Notes: generated by a model from the sequence alone, not told the origin. A stretch of DNA of 64,000 bases from Sphingopyxis sp. GW247-27LB (GCF_002277025.1 NZ_NIWD01000008.1:401514-465513); one strand, 5' to 3'. Counted from the stretch's first letter, positions 33,632-43,141 are shown. Translations and numbers: made by a program.

Positions 33632-34209
33632 CAACTGATCCGGGGGAGCTTCGGCGGCGCGGCGAGCCCGGCCGCCATGCGTTCGAGCACGGTCCTGAGT
33701 TCGGGATCGCCGATATCGCGGAGACTGTCCCCCAGCTCGGCGGGTACGGGTTTCAGCATTGCCGGCGGCTGAACGGGTTCGCGCGGCGCGATCTGGCCGT
33801 GGGTCATGCGGACGGTGGCGATCGCGGCATAGCCGAAGAAGCGGTTGACCGCGGCGATGATGTCGGGCGCGACATGCTGGAGCATCGGGGCATGCGCGCC
33901 GCTGATCGTCAGGTGGAGCGTGCCCCCCGCCTTTTGTCCGGCGGGAAAGCGGATCATCGCGGGCTGGGTGACGTCGGCCAGTTTCGCGCCGACGATCTCG
34001 CGCCAGCGGCTGACCACCGACGACTGGATGAAGCCGAACTTGCGAAAGGCGGTGCGGCCGATCTCGGGAACGAGATCGGAGATCGCGCGCGCCTCGCCGC
34101 CGCGCGGGCGCTCATAGGCGCGGGGGGCGGCCTTTTTCGCCGCGCCTTTCGCCTTCGCCTTTTTGGCGGGCGGCCCGTCTCCCGTGTCTTTCGTCATAGG
34201 GAGCGCCAT
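33631..34209 (-). CDS. dciA: DUF721/DciA-like protein
   Basis: About 192 residues: a Lys/Ala-rich basic N-terminus (AKKAKAKGAAKKA) and then the DUF721 domain (ISDLVPEIGRTAFRKFGFIQSSVVSRWREIVGAKLADVTQPAMIRFP, LHLTISGAHAPMLQHVAPDIIAAVNRFFGYAAIATVRM). DUF721 proteins include DciA, the loader of replicative helicase in bacteria lacking DnaC. The start is unsure: Met at 34209 or at 34197, neither with a strong ribosome site. It leads an operon with two DsbA-like genes, and mutY lies divergently upstream. Confidence 0.8.
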   Translation of the reverse strand: MALPMTKDTGDGPPAKKAKAKGAAKKAAPRAYERPRGGEARAISDLVPEIGRTAFRKFGFIQSSVVSRWREIVGAKLADVTQPAMIRFPAGQKAGGTLHLTISGAHAPMLQHVAPDIIAAVNRFFGYAAIATVRMTHGQIAPREPVQPPAMLKPVPAELGDSLRDIGDPELRTVLERMAAGLAAPPKLPRIS

Positions 34210-34580
34210 GCCACAGCCGGGGGGTGAGCGTCCAGATGGAGGGCAGAGATGGAAGGCAAGGCGAATGCGCCCTGCATCGGGCAAGGCCCCGACACCGGCG
34301 AGGGGGCCGCCGCGCCGCGCCCGAGAAATCTCTTTCCTACATGATCGCGGCGTGCCAGCCTTCGTGTCATGGGTCCGTCGCTTCCCCCGGTTTCGCCTTC
34401 GCCTTCCCTGCCGCCACAGCCCCCAAAATTCGCAACGGGTATCATTATACCGGAGGGGAGTGACAAGTTTGACAACTTAGGACGGAAATCACGCAACCGG
34501 GATGGCGTTCGTCCCGGCCGGACCGATTCGCACGCCCTCTCGATCGACGCGCCCTTCGGGGCACGCGGGAACCACCGGCC
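34210..34580. other. Gene-free divergent region between dciA-like gene and mutY
   Basis: 371 bp without a credible gene. It must hold both promoters. A small palindrome GGTATcattATACC is at 34438-34451, and TTGACA at 34469-34474 sits inside AAGTT-TGAC-AACTT. I cannot match a good -10 to it. Confidence 0.5.
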
Positions 34581-35621
34581 ATGACCGCCCGATCCGGGAC
34601 AGCGGCGGACGATTTCGCGCCGCGCCTGCTCGGCTGGTACGACCGGGCGGCGCGGGTGCTGCCGTGGCGGGTGCCCCCCGGCAGCGCCGCGACGCCCGAC
34701 CCCTATCGCGTCTGGATGGCGGAGGTCATGCTCCAGCAGACGACGGTCGCGGCGGTGGCGGGCTATTTCGAGCGCTTCACCGCGCGCTGGCCGACCGTCG
34801 CCGACCTCGCGGCGGCGGCGGATGCCGACGTCATGGCGGCGTGGGCGGGGCTCGGCTATTATGCCCGTGCGCGCAATCTGCTCGCCTGCGCGCGCGCGAT
34901 CGTCGCGGAGCATGGCGGTCATTTTCCCGATAGCGAGACCGGCCTTCGCGCGCTGCCGGGGGTGGGCGACTATACCGCGGCGGCGGTCGCGGCGATCGCC
35001 TTCGGTCGGCCGGCGGTGGTCGTCGACGCCAATATCGAGCGGGTGATCGCGCGCCACCGGCTGATCGAAACCCCGCTCCCCGCGGCGAAGCGCGAGATCA
35101 AGGCGGCGCTGGCGCCGCTCGTCCCCACGGATCGCCCTGGCGACTTCGCGCAGGCGCTGATGGACCTCGGCGCGACAATCTGCACCCCGCGATCGCCCGC
35201 CTGCGCGATCTGCCCGCTGATGGCCGACTGCCGCGCGCGCGGGCGCGCCGACATCGAGCGGCTGCCGGTGAAGCCGCCGAAGAAGGCCAAGCCGCAGCGT
35301 TACGGCATCGCGCACTGGATCGAGCGCGAGGGGCGGGTGTGGCTCGTGCGGCGTCCCGGCAAGGGGATGCTCGGCGGGATGCGCGCGCTGCCCGGCGGCG
35401 AGTGGACGGGCGCGCCACCTGTCGAGTCGGGGGTCGCGCGGGTCGACCATGGCTTCACCCATTTCGACCTCCGGCTGACGCTGGTGCGCGGCGAAATGCC
35501 CGTCCAAGGCCCCGATGCCGCAGCGGAAGGCGAATGGTGGCCGCTGTCGGCGCTTGACGCGGCGGGGCTGCCGACGCTCTATCGCAAGCTGATCGACAGG
35601 CTGCGGGAGACGGATGGATGA
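34581..35621 (+). CDS. mutY: A/G-specific adenine DNA glycosylase
   Basis: 346 residues: an N-terminal HhH-GPD domain (WMAEVMLQQTTVAAVAGYFERF, LPGVGDYTAAAVAAIAFGRPAVVVDANIERV with the catalytic Asp), a 4Fe-4S loop with C-x6-C-x2-C-x5-C spacing (CTPRSPACAICPLMADC), and a C-terminal NUDIX-like 8-oxoG recognition domain. It removes A opposite 8-oxoG. Its stop overlaps the next gene's ATG (ATGA), starting a mutY-hydrolase-nudC operon. Confidence 0.96.
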   Translation: MTARSGTAADDFAPRLLGWYDRAARVLPWRVPPGSAATPDPYRVWMAEVMLQQTTVAAVAGYFERFTARWPTVADLAAAADADVMAAWAGLGYYARARNLLACARAIVAEHGGHFPDSETGLRALPGVGDYTAAAVAAIAFGRPAVVVDANIERVIARHRLIETPLPAAKREIKAALAPLVPTDRPGDFAQALMDLGATICTPRSPACAICPLMADCRARGRADIERLPVKPPKKAKPQRYGIAHWIEREGRVWLVRRPGKGMLGGMRALPGGEWTGAPPVESGVARVDHGFTHFDLRLTLVRGEMPVQGPDAAAEGEWWPLSALDAAGLPTLYRKLIDRLRETDG

Positions 35622-36904
35622 ACATGATGGTGACGCGCCGGGCGCTGCTCGGCGGGATGGCGCTGGGCGGCGCCGCGGCCTTCCTGCCGGGGAGGGCGCT
35701 GGCTTTCCGCGCCGATGGGGCGACGCTCTATCCCGCGACCAACGCGTTCATCAAAGGCTTCGTCGACCGCCGCGAACTCGCGAGCACGCTCGTTTGCATC
35801 GGCAAGGGGCAGGAGGACGCGCTGAGCTTCGGCTATGGGACGCAGGCGATGGATTCGCGCGTGCCCGTCGGTCCCGACACGCTGTGGCGGCTCTATTCGA
35901 TGACCAAGCCGATCACCGCGATGGCGGCGATGCTGCTGATCGAGGACGGCAAGATGGGGCTCGACCAGCCGATCGCCGACTTCCTGCCCGCCTTCAAGGC
36001 AATGAAGGTGCAGAATGTTCCCGACGGATCGATCACCGAGGTGCATCCGGCGAAGACGCAGATCACCGTGCGCCACCTGCTCACCCACACCGCGGGGCTT
36101 GGCTACAACATCATCCAGAAGGGGCCGATCAAGGCGGCCTATGACGCCGCGGGCATCGTCGGCGGGCAGGTGAGCCGCCTGCCGATCCCCGGCCTGGCGC
36201 CGGTCACCGCGGCGCCGAGCCTCGCCGCCTTCGCCGACCGGCTCGCCGAGCTGCCGCTCGTCTACGAGCCCGGCACGCGGTGGAGCTATTCGGTCAGCCT
36301 CGACCTTACCGGCCGACTGATCGAGGTCGTGTCGGGCCAGCCGTTCGACGCGTTTCTGAAAGCGCGCATCTTCGATCCGCTCGGCATGAAAAGCACATGG
36401 TTCCAAGTGCCCGCGAGCGAGGCGCACCGGCTGACGACCAACTATGCGCCCATGGGCGGCGTGCTGATCCCGATCGACCCCGCGACCAGCTCGATCTACC
36501 TCGACAAGCCGCCCTATCCGTTCGGCGGCGGCGGGCTCGTGTCGAGCGCGCGCGATTACGACCGCTTCCTCGCGATGCTGCTCGGCGAAGGCGAGACGGG
36601 CGGGGTGCGGATCATGAAGGCCGAGACCGCGCGGCTCGCGATGTCGAACCTGATCGACGATGCCGTCGACCGCAAGGGGACTTTCATCGACGGCGAGGGC
36701 TTCGGCGCCGGCGGGCGCGTGTCGCTGCCGACCTCGCCGACCGGCGAGGGGCTCTACGGCTGGGCGGGGGCGGCGGGCACCGTCGGCTTCGTCGACCGCG
36801 CGCGCGGCTATCGCGTCGGCGGCTATACCCAATATATGCCGTCCGACGCCGTTCCCTTCCAGGCCGATTTCGGCAAGGCTTTCTATAAGGATGTGATGCG
36901 CTGA
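35618..36904 (+). CDS. Beta-lactamase-family serine hydrolase, Tat-type signal
   Basis: 428 residues with a TRRALLGGMALGGAAAFLPGRALA leader that could use the Tat pathway. The class C/serine hydrolase motifs are SMTK (S-x-x-K, about residue 90), YSVS (Y-x-N-like, RWSYSVSLDLTG) and WAGAAGT near the C-terminus in the HxG position. Family members are esterases, D-aminopeptidases or lactamase-like enzymes; this one is more likely an esterase/peptidase than an antibiotic-resistance enzyme. It is translationally coupled to mutY upstream and nudC downstream. Confidence 0.85.
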   Translation: MNMMVTRRALLGGMALGGAAAFLPGRALAFRADGATLYPATNAFIKGFVDRRELASTLVCIGKGQEDALSFGYGTQAMDSRVPVGPDTLWRLYSMTKPITAMAAMLLIEDGKMGLDQPIADFLPAFKAMKVQNVPDGSITEVHPAKTQITVRHLLTHTAGLGYNIIQKGPIKAAYDAAGIVGGQVSRLPIPGLAPVTAAPSLAAFADRLAELPLVYEPGTRWSYSVSLDLTGRLIEVVSGQPFDAFLKARIFDPLGMKSTWFQVPASEAHRLTTNYAPMGGVLIPIDPATSSIYLDKPPYPFGGGGLVSSARDYDRFLAMLLGEGETGGVRIMKAETARLAMSNLIDDAVDRKGTFIDGEGFGAGGRVSLPTSPTGEGLYGWAGAAGTVGFVDRARGYRVGGYTQYMPSDAVPFQADFGKAFYKDVMR

Positions 36905-37773
36905 TGGCCTTGCCGCTTGGGTTTACGGGCGCGCGGCTCGACCGCGCCGATCAACTGCGCACCGACGAGGGCCGGCTCGCGGAGGCGGTCGCCGATCCGC
37001 GCGCCCGTTGCCTCGCGATCGACGGGATCGACTTCGTGCCGGGCGAGGGCGGCGGGCTCTGCTGGGAGCCGCTCGACCCCACCGACGATCGGGCATTGCT
37101 GCTGCTCGGGCTCGATGCGGCGGGAGTTCCGCATTTCGTGCGCGAGGCGGCGGCAGGGGCGCGCGTCGATGCGCGGTCGCGCACCGTCATGCGGCTGCTG
37201 CCGCTCCTCGCGCCCGAGGAGGCGGCGCTCTACGGCGGCGCGCGCAGCCTGGTCGACTGGCACGCGCGGCATCGTTTCTGCGCGGTGTGCGGCGCACCGA
37301 CGGCGCTGTTCCGCGCCGGCTGGGGGCGCCGCTGCGGGGCGTGCAATGCCGAGCATTTCCCGCGCGTCGACCCCGTGGTGATCATGCTCGCCGAATATGA
37401 GGGCCGCGTGCTCGTGGGGCGCCAGGGGGGCTTTCCGCCCGGCTTCTTCTCGGCGCTCGCGGGCTTTGTCGAGCCCGGGGAATCGCTCGAGGAAGCGGTC
37501 GCGCGCGAATTGTTCGAGGAGGCGGGGATTCGCGTCGCCGACGTCGCCTATGTGGCGAGCCAGCCCTGGCCCTTCCCCTCGTCGCTGATGATCGGATGCC
37601 GCGCGCGGGCGCTCGATCCCGCGCTGACGCTCGATACGACCGAGATCGAGGCGGCGATCTGGGTCGACCGCGCCGAAGTCCGCGCGGCGCTCGCGGGCGA
37701 CATGGGCGCGCCCTTCATGGCGCCGCCCTCGCTGGCGATCGCGCGGCATCTGCTGGAGGATTGGGCGGGGTAG
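36904..37773 (+). CDS. nudC: NAD(+)/NADH pyrophosphatase (Nudix)
   Basis: 289 residues. A zinc ribbon (CAVCGAP...CGACNAE) precedes the Nudix box GFVEPGESLEEAVARELFEEAGI, followed by the NudC-specific SQPWPFPSSLMIG. It hydrolyses NADH to NMNH and AMP and can decap NAD-capped RNA. The ATG at 36904 uses the last base of the upstream stop codon, so it is the third gene of the mutY operon. Confidence 0.95.
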   Translation: MALPLGFTGARLDRADQLRTDEGRLAEAVADPRARCLAIDGIDFVPGEGGGLCWEPLDPTDDRALLLLGLDAAGVPHFVREAAAGARVDARSRTVMRLLPLLAPEEAALYGGARSLVDWHARHRFCAVCGAPTALFRAGWGRRCGACNAEHFPRVDPVVIMLAEYEGRVLVGRQGGFPPGFFSALAGFVEPGESLEEAVARELFEEAGIRVADVAYVASQPWPFPSSLMIGCRARALDPALTLDTTEIEAAIWVDRAEVRAALAGDMGAPFMAPPSLAIARHLLEDWAG

Positions 37774-37787
37774 GATCGACCGCCGGA

Positions 37788-37903
37788 AATCCGCTTTCCC
37801 GAGCGAAGACGAGGGACGCGGCCGAGCGAAGTCGAGGCCAGCAGCGCCGGAGGTTCTCGCTCCGCTCGAACGGGCCCCTCGTCTTCGCTCGGGGATGCGG
37901 ATT
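37788..37903. repeat. Intergenic inverted repeat downstream of nudC
   Basis: The inverted arms 37788-37814 and 37877-37903 include a perfect 17-bp core (CCCGAGCGAAGACGAGG and its complement) extended by AATCCGC/GCGGATT. The interior has more GAGCGAA-type palindromes. It lies between the convergent nudC and popZ genes. This is a different family from the CCCCTCCCC repeats and may end transcription from both sides. Confidence 0.75.
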
Positions 37904-37927
37904 CAGGAGGCGCGGCTTAATGCCGCT

Positions 37928-38347
37928 CTAAAGCCGCCGCCCGGTGATCCTGCTGATCTCCTTGGCGACCATCGCCTCGACCATGCCCGGCAGATTGGTG
38001 TTGAGCCATTGCTTGAGCATCGGGCGGAGCGTCTCCATCACCACCTCTTCCATCGTGCGGCCGCCCGCGGCGATCGCGGCCGGCGGGGTGGCGGGCGCCG
38101 GAGAGGTGACCGCGGCGCTCAGCGCGTCGAGCGACTGGCGCGCGGCATCGGCGCTTTCGGAAGAGACGAGCTCGTCGGCAGTGGAGGTCCCGGCGTCGTC
38201 CTCATCGGCCTCTTCCTCGGCGAGGTCGAGAACATCGTCGGCGGCGTTCGGCGCGCGGGCGGTGCCGGGCGCTTCGTCGCGCGCGATCACGCGCCGGATC
38301 GACGACAAAATATCCTCCATCGACGGTTCTCGCGACAGGTCGCCCAT
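37928..38347 (-). CDS. popZ: PopZ-like polar organising protein (DUF2497)
   Basis: 139 residues: the N-terminal helix SREPSMEDILSSIRRVIARDE, a Pro/Ala/Asp/Glu-rich disordered middle, and the C-terminal helix block TMEEVVMETLRPMLKQWLNTNLPGMVEAMVAKEISRIT. This is the PopZ oligomerisation pattern. In Caulobacter PopZ forms a polar hub binding ParB and cell-cycle kinases. A single gene, 74 bp upstream of the TolC stop. Confidence 0.88.
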   Translation of the reverse strand: MGDLSREPSMEDILSSIRRVIARDEAPGTARAPNAADDVLDLAEEEADEDDAGTSTADELVSSESADAARQSLDALSAAVTSPAPATPPAAIAAGGRTMEEVVMETLRPMLKQWLNTNLPGMVEAMVAKEISRITGRRL

Positions 38348-38421
38348 ATATGCCCCTTCCGGCGCGCCCGTGGCGGGCGGTTAACCATCTCTTACCGGGC
38401 GGGGGCGAGCCTTGCCAAGCC

Positions 38422-39936
38422 CTATTGTTCGCGCGCGGGATCAACCGGGCCGATCAAGGGATTGGCGCCCGCGGGGACGCTGGCGTCGGCGGCGGCGACG
38501 CCGCGCGTGTCGGTCGCCTGCTGCTGCGGCGCCGGATCGTCGGCCCAGTCCCAGATCTGGCCCTTCACCCGCTCGTAATTGGCGGCGGGGTCATAGAGCG
38601 GGCCGCCCTCGATGCCGAGGTCGCGCGCTTCGGCCTTGCCCATCGCGGCGAGGACCGAGAAGGCGGCGACATAGCTGTTGCGCTTGGCCGAGACGAGCTG
38701 GACCTGGGTGTTCAGATATTCCTGCTCGGCGTTCAATATGTCGAGGATCGAACGGGTGCCGACGCTGTTTTCGGCGCGCACGCCCTCGAGCGACAGCGCG
38801 TTGGCGCTGACCGCCTGCTGGGTCGCCGAGATGATCCGCTCGTTCGCCTGCCACGCGGCATAGGCGCCGCGCGTCTGGGCGATGACGTCGCGTTCGGTCG
38901 CGACATAGGTTTCGATCGCCTGGCTCGACCGCGACTGCGCCTGGCGTACCTGCGCCGAGGGACGCCCGCCCTGGAAGACGGGGATGGTCAGCGACACGCC
39001 CGCGGCGGCGCTCGATGTTTCCTGCGACACGCCGAGGCCGGGAACCCCGCTCGACAGCGAGCCGAGGAAATTATTGTAGCCGCCGCCGAGCGTCGCCGAC
39101 AATTTGGGCGCGCGGCCCGCCTTCGCGGTGCCGATGTCGGCGCGCGACGCGCTGACGAGCTGGTTCGCCGCCTCGATGTCGGGGTTGCTGGTCAGCGCCA
39201 CCGACACCGCATCCTCCGCGGTCGCCGGCAGATTGGGCAGCGGCGGCGGGGGCTGGAGGTCGACCGGCGCTTCGCCGACCAGCCGGATATAGGCCTCGCG
39301 GCTGGCGATCAGGCTCGCTTCGGCGGTGCGCAAATCGCCTTCGGCGAGCGCGAGCCGCGCCTCCGACTGCGCGACGTCGGTGCGCGTCAGGTCGCCGATC
39401 TCGAACCGGTCGCTCGTCGCCTGGAGGTTGGTCTTCAGCACCGAGACATTGTTCTGGTTGAGCTGGACGATCGCCATGTCGCGCAACACGTCCATATAGG
39501 CGCCGACGACCTGCGCGAAGACGCTCGCCTCGGTCGCGCGGAGGTCGGCCTGGCCGGCCTCGACGCGATATTTGGCCGCGCGCACCGCGTTGCGCACCGC
39601 GCCGCCCTGATAGATGGGGACCGAGAGCTGCGCCCCGGCGCTGATCGAACGCGCGGGCGAGGAGAAGCTGTTGCCGGGGATGATGATATTCTCGGTATAA
39701 TCGGTCGTGGTGCCGACGCTCGGCAGGCCGAAGCTCTTCTCGATCGGGACGTTTTCGTCGTTCGCACGCTGCCCTGCGCGCGCCGCGGTCAACGTCGGGT
39801 TGTTCTCATAGGCCTTGGCGAGCGCGCCCTGCAGCGTCTCGGCTTGGGCCTGCGATGCGATCATCAGCGCGCCGACCGCCAGGCCCGCGAGCCAGGGGCT
39901 GCGGCGGCGGGGCGATTTGGGGTCGGGATCGTGCAT
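38422..39936 (-). CDS. tolC: TolC-family outer membrane efflux channel
   Basis: 504 residues with a signal peptide (AGLAVGALMIASQAQA). Two TolC-type repeats of long helices and beta strands follow (ETLQGALAKAYENNPTLTAARAGQRANDE..., QLSVPIYQGGAVRNAVR; SLTIPVFQGGRPSAQVRQAQ; AEQEYLNTQVQLVSAKRNSYVAAFSVLAAMG). It forms a trimeric outer-membrane tunnel for type I secretion or RND efflux; the partner pump is not in the window. The Met at 39936 gives the signal peptide. The protein-isoaspartate methyltransferase gene lies 35 bp upstream in the same direction. Confidence 0.93.
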   Translation of the reverse strand: MHDPDPKSPRRRSPWLAGLAVGALMIASQAQAETLQGALAKAYENNPTLTAARAGQRANDENVPIEKSFGLPSVGTTTDYTENIIIPGNSFSSPARSISAGAQLSVPIYQGGAVRNAVRAAKYRVEAGQADLRATEASVFAQVVGAYMDVLRDMAIVQLNQNNVSVLKTNLQATSDRFEIGDLTRTDVAQSEARLALAEGDLRTAEASLIASREAYIRLVGEAPVDLQPPPPLPNLPATAEDAVSVALTSNPDIEAANQLVSASRADIGTAKAGRAPKLSATLGGGYNNFLGSLSSGVPGLGVSQETSSAAAGVSLTIPVFQGGRPSAQVRQAQSRSSQAIETYVATERDVIAQTRGAYAAWQANERIISATQQAVSANALSLEGVRAENSVGTRSILDILNAEQEYLNTQVQLVSAKRNSYVAAFSVLAAMGKAEARDLGIEGGPLYDPAANYERVKGQIWDWADDPAPQQQATDTRGVAAADASVPAGANPLIGPVDPAREQ

Positions 39937-39971
39937 GATCGGTTCAGCCTGAAGCGAGAGAGAGGAGGGCT

Positions 39972-40634
39972 TTAGAAGCGGAAACCCGTCGGGACGGCAA
40001 AGCCGGGCAGGGGCGCGACGTCCATGTCCGCAAAGGGGCGAAGCGCGACGATCCCGCCGGCCTTGACGCCCTGAACGAGGCGGGTGACCGCACCCTCCCG
40101 GCGTGCCGCGACCAGCCGACCGCCCTCGGCAAGCTGATCGGCGATCGCGTCGGGCAGAACCTCGATCGCGCCCTCGATGATGATGCGGTCGAACGGTGCG
40201 CCGCCGGGCGCTCCGGCGGAGAGTGGGCCTTCGATCCAGTGGATGGTGCTGGCGGCGGCCGCCTGGCGTCCGGCGGCGATCAGCGCGGGATCCTCCTCGA
40301 TCGCATGAACCTCGGCACCGAGCCGGGCGAGCAGCGCCGCGCCATAGCCCGTCGCGGCGCCGATGAGCAGGACGCGGGCGCCGGGACGGATCGCCGCTTC
40401 GACGAGCATCCGTCCGGTGACGAGCGGCGCGTTGAGCCAGCGTCCGCCGCCAAGATCGATCGCGCGGTCCATATAGGCGACGCTCGCCAGCGCCGCGGGC
40501 ACATGCGCCTCGCGCGGCACCGCCGCCATCGCGGCGATCACCGCGGGATCGATGACGTCGTTGGTCCGAAGCTGGCTGTCGATCATCGCCGACCGCATAT
40601 CGGCAGCGCTGATATCGCTCAATTTGGTTGCCAT
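39972..40634 (-). CDS. Protein-L-isoaspartate O-methyltransferase-like protein
   Basis: 220 residues of the PCMT family: RSAMIDSQLRTNDVIDPAVIAAMAAVPREAHVPA, the SAM motif VLLIGAATGYGAALLARLG, and FDRIIIEGAIEVLP. The canonical VLEIGTGTGYQ and VxxAxP loops are altered, so activity on isoaspartate is not certain. It comes directly before tolC, a recurring pair in sphingomonads. Confidence 0.82.
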   Translation of the reverse strand: MATKLSDISAADMRSAMIDSQLRTNDVIDPAVIAAMAAVPREAHVPAALASVAYMDRAIDLGGGRWLNAPLVTGRMLVEAAIRPGARVLLIGAATGYGAALLARLGAEVHAIEEDPALIAAGRQAAAASTIHWIEGPLSAGAPGGAPFDRIIIEGAIEVLPDAIADQLAEGGRLVAARREGAVTRLVQGVKAGGIVALRPFADMDVAPLPGFAVPTGFRF

Positions 40635-40890
40635 GGGTGCAATCCGATTCCTGGAGTTTCAACCTTGCGGCGCAGCTCTAGCCGAAGCGATGCTGTATTG
40701 CAACAATAATACAGCCCCGCTGCCGCACTGCCGCCGCGCATAGCGGGGCGAAAGAACGCCGCCAACCCCGCATCGCACGATAATCGCGGCGGGTCAGGCG
40801 AATCCTTGACAAGGCGGCGAAAGCCCCTCACTAGCGCAACCCGTCCAACACCCGGCCGTCCGCTCCTGTGGCAACGGCAGTTCGGCGCGA

Positions 40891-40964
40891 GGCCCGATGG
40901 CGGAGTGGTGACGCAGCGGACTGCAAATCCGTATACGCCGGTTCGATTCCGGCTCGGGCCTCCA
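40891..40964 (+). tRNA. tRNA-Cys (GCA)
   Basis: 74 nt including encoded CCA. The acceptor stem GGCCCGA (40891-40897) pairs with TCGGGCC (40954-40960), the discriminator is T as expected for tRNA-Cys, and the anticodon GCA is at 40923-40925 in loop CTGCAAA. The T loop TTCGATT and the D-arm GGCGGAGTGGTGACGC are normal. No genomic island is seen at its 3' end. Confidence 0.95.
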
Positions 40965-41149
40965 ATCATATTCATCGAACCCGAGAATAGTTTCGTTAGT
41001 GAGCCCCGATTGAAGGCGTAGCGCATCGCGCCGAGCGGCATCGGCGCGCACTTGAAAGACAGTCCCGCGTCCCATCGTGACGAACGCGCGAAGCCGGGGT
41101 TAATGCGCCAGCATGGGGCCGCGATCGAGGCCGCGTGCGTGATCGAACG

Positions 41150-43141
41150 CTACCGCTTTTCCAGCCCCAGCGCGTCGGCGATGCGGTCCCATGGCACGAA
41201 TTTGAAATTCTGATGCTCGGGCGGCGAGACGTTGCGGCCGTCCTGCGCGACCATCAGCCCGTGCGCGAAGCCGGGTCCGGCGGAGAGGCTGGCGACGTCG
41301 AGGCCGTCGGTTTCGGAGATGCCGTCGATCCCCGCCGCGGCATCGGCGCCGACGCGGAACGAGCCGACATAGGCGTTGCCGCCCTCGCGGCGGAACACCG
41401 CATAGCTGTCGTTGCCCTGGCTCGACACGATCAGATAGCCGCGCGCCGCGTCGAGCTTGTAGAGGCTCATTCCCTCCATATCGTCCTTGAGCGCGGCATT
41501 ATCGGTGATCTTCGCCAGCATCGCGCGCGCGGGGCCGCCGCGCGGCTCGGCGCCCTCGCGCCAGATGCCGACATCCTCCTCGCCGGTATAGAGCATCCCG
41601 GTTTCATCGTCGGCGACGCAGCCTTCGACCTGGCTGGCGAAGGGCAGGTCGCGCACCAGCTTCGCGCGCACCTTGCCCGCGGGGGTCGCGGCGAGCTCCC
41701 ACTGGCGCATCTTGCCGTCGGTCTGGTTGACCAAGACATAGGTCTTTTTCGTCTTCGCGCTCTGGTACATGCACAGGCCATAGGGATCGTCGAAGCCCGT
41801 ATCCTGAAGCCCGTCGGCGACGTCGGTCAGCTGGCGCGTCGCGGGATCGAGGGCGTAGATCGAAATGCCCTTGGTCGTGCGGTTGCTCGCGGTGACGAGC
41901 GTGACGTCGCGCCCGCCGAGCCGGAATCCATTGCGCAGATCGACATTGTTCATGCGTCCGTCGGGCAGGAACTGCAGCACCTTGCCGTCCATGCCATAGA
42001 CATAGAGGCCTGACTGTTTCTGCGTCCCGATCACCACGCTTTGCGCGGGGTCGGCGGGGTTGATCCAGATCGCCGGATCGTCGGCGGCGTCGCCCCCCGT
42101 TTCGACGGGCACGGTCTCGACGCTCGCGCGGGCGAGCGGCATCGTCTTCGGCGGCGGCGGCGGCACGATTTCGGGCAGCTTCGCCGCAGCGAGCAGCGCG
42201 GCCCAGCTCGCGATCTTGAAATTGGGAAGCTCGGGCGCATTATCGTCGTCGGCGACGACGATCGCCCCGCCGGCGACGGTCACGCTGCCGCCATCCTCGA
42301 CGACGTCGGCGCCCGCCGCGAGCGCGACCGAACCGAGATAGGCATAATCGTTCGCGGGATCGTAGAGGTTGAGCCGGTTCGCCTTCGCGTCGGACACGAC
42401 GAGCCGGCCGTCGGGCGCGACCGCGACCCCCTTCGCCTCGTCGGTGATATGGCCGAGGCGGACGATGTCGACGATCTCGGGCTTGATCTCGGCCTCGGGC
42501 TCGGCGGCGAAGCGCCACACCCCGACCGCTTCCTGCGAGATATAGACCGATCCGCGATCGTCGGCGGCGCAATAGCCGACCTCCGACCCCAACGACCAGC
42601 GCCGCGCGATGCGCCCCGCCATGCCGCCCGACGCGTCGGCGAACAGCGACCATTGTTCGACCCCGCCTTCATCGCCGAGCAGGAAGAGATAGAGGGTGCC
42701 GTCGCGGTGGCTGCGCGCGAAGCAGAGGCCGGCGACGGTCATCGCGGGCTCGATTCCCGCGAGCGCGACCGGCGCGGGAACGCCGCCCGCGCCGACGCGG
42801 AACAGCTTGGGCGCATTCGCCGGGCCGTCGAGCGCGGCGAGCAGCGCGCCGCCGCCGGGCGCCGCGCCCTCGCGCAGGTCGAGCGCGCGGATATTGCCGG
42901 CCTTATGGGCGGCGATGCGCTGGCCTGCGGCGTCGAACACGTCGATCCCAGCCGATTCGGCGCCAGCGAGGATCAGCGTCCTGGCGGGGTCGGCCGGGTC
43001 GGCAACGACCACGGCGCCGTCGGCGCCCGATCCCAGCGTCGCCTGCGTTTCCGCCGAAGCCGCGACCGTCGGCTCCTCTGCCATGCCGGAGGCGGGGGCG
43101 AGCATCGCGGCCGCCGCCATCGTTATCCAACCCGTTTTCAT
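41150..43141 (-). CDS. Tandem-domain beta-propeller phytase, exported
   Basis: 663 residues with a signal peptide (to about AEE at 24). There are two beta-propeller phytase-like halves. The C-terminal half (about 335-660) has the full family pattern: GDAADDPAIWINPADPAQSVVIGTQKQSGLYVYGMDG, NNVDLRNGFRLGG, DDPYGLCMYQ, QVEGCVADDETGMLYTGEEDVGIWR and GISETDGLDV, i.e. the calcium and substrate residues. The N-terminal half (about 30-320) is weaker and lacks several of them, but ends in the same tail motif (APELPNFKIASW versus PPEHQNFKFVPW). The ATG at 43141 lies after GGGGAG. It releases phosphate from phytate, and a PHO box lies 46 bp upstream. Confidence 0.9.
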   Translation of the reverse strand: MKTGWITMAAAAMLAPASGMAEEPTVAASAETQATLGSGADGAVVVADPADPARTLILAGAESAGIDVFDAAGQRIAAHKAGNIRALDLREGAAPGGGALLAALDGPANAPKLFRVGAGGVPAPVALAGIEPAMTVAGLCFARSHRDGTLYLFLLGDEGGVEQWSLFADASGGMAGRIARRWSLGSEVGYCAADDRGSVYISQEAVGVWRFAAEPEAEIKPEIVDIVRLGHITDEAKGVAVAPDGRLVVSDAKANRLNLYDPANDYAYLGSVALAAGADVVEDGGSVTVAGGAIVVADDDNAPELPNFKIASWAALLAAAKLPEIVPPPPPKTMPLARASVETVPVETGGDAADDPAIWINPADPAQSVVIGTQKQSGLYVYGMDGKVLQFLPDGRMNNVDLRNGFRLGGRDVTLVTASNRTTKGISIYALDPATRQLTDVADGLQDTGFDDPYGLCMYQSAKTKKTYVLVNQTDGKMRQWELAATPAGKVRAKLVRDLPFASQVEGCVADDETGMLYTGEEDVGIWREGAEPRGGPARAMLAKITDNAALKDDMEGMSLYKLDAARGYLIVSSQGNDSYAVFRREGGNAYVGSFRVGADAAAGIDGISETDGLDVASLSAGPGFAHGLMVAQDGRNVSPPEHQNFKFVPWDRIADALGLEKR

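Noticed and set aside
34438..34451. GGTATcattATACC palindrome between dciA-like gene and mutY
   Set aside because: Short arms, no partner regulator or promoter match nearby; chance occurrence is likely.
35618..36904. Beta-lactamase resistance gene
   Set aside because: Motifs place it in the broad class C-like serine hydrolase family; the neighbours are repair and nucleotide-hydrolysis genes, and no specific lactamase signature is present.
40891..41149. tRNA-Cys as an island attachment site
   Set aside because: No integrase, repeat of the tRNA 3' end or composition change was seen beside it.
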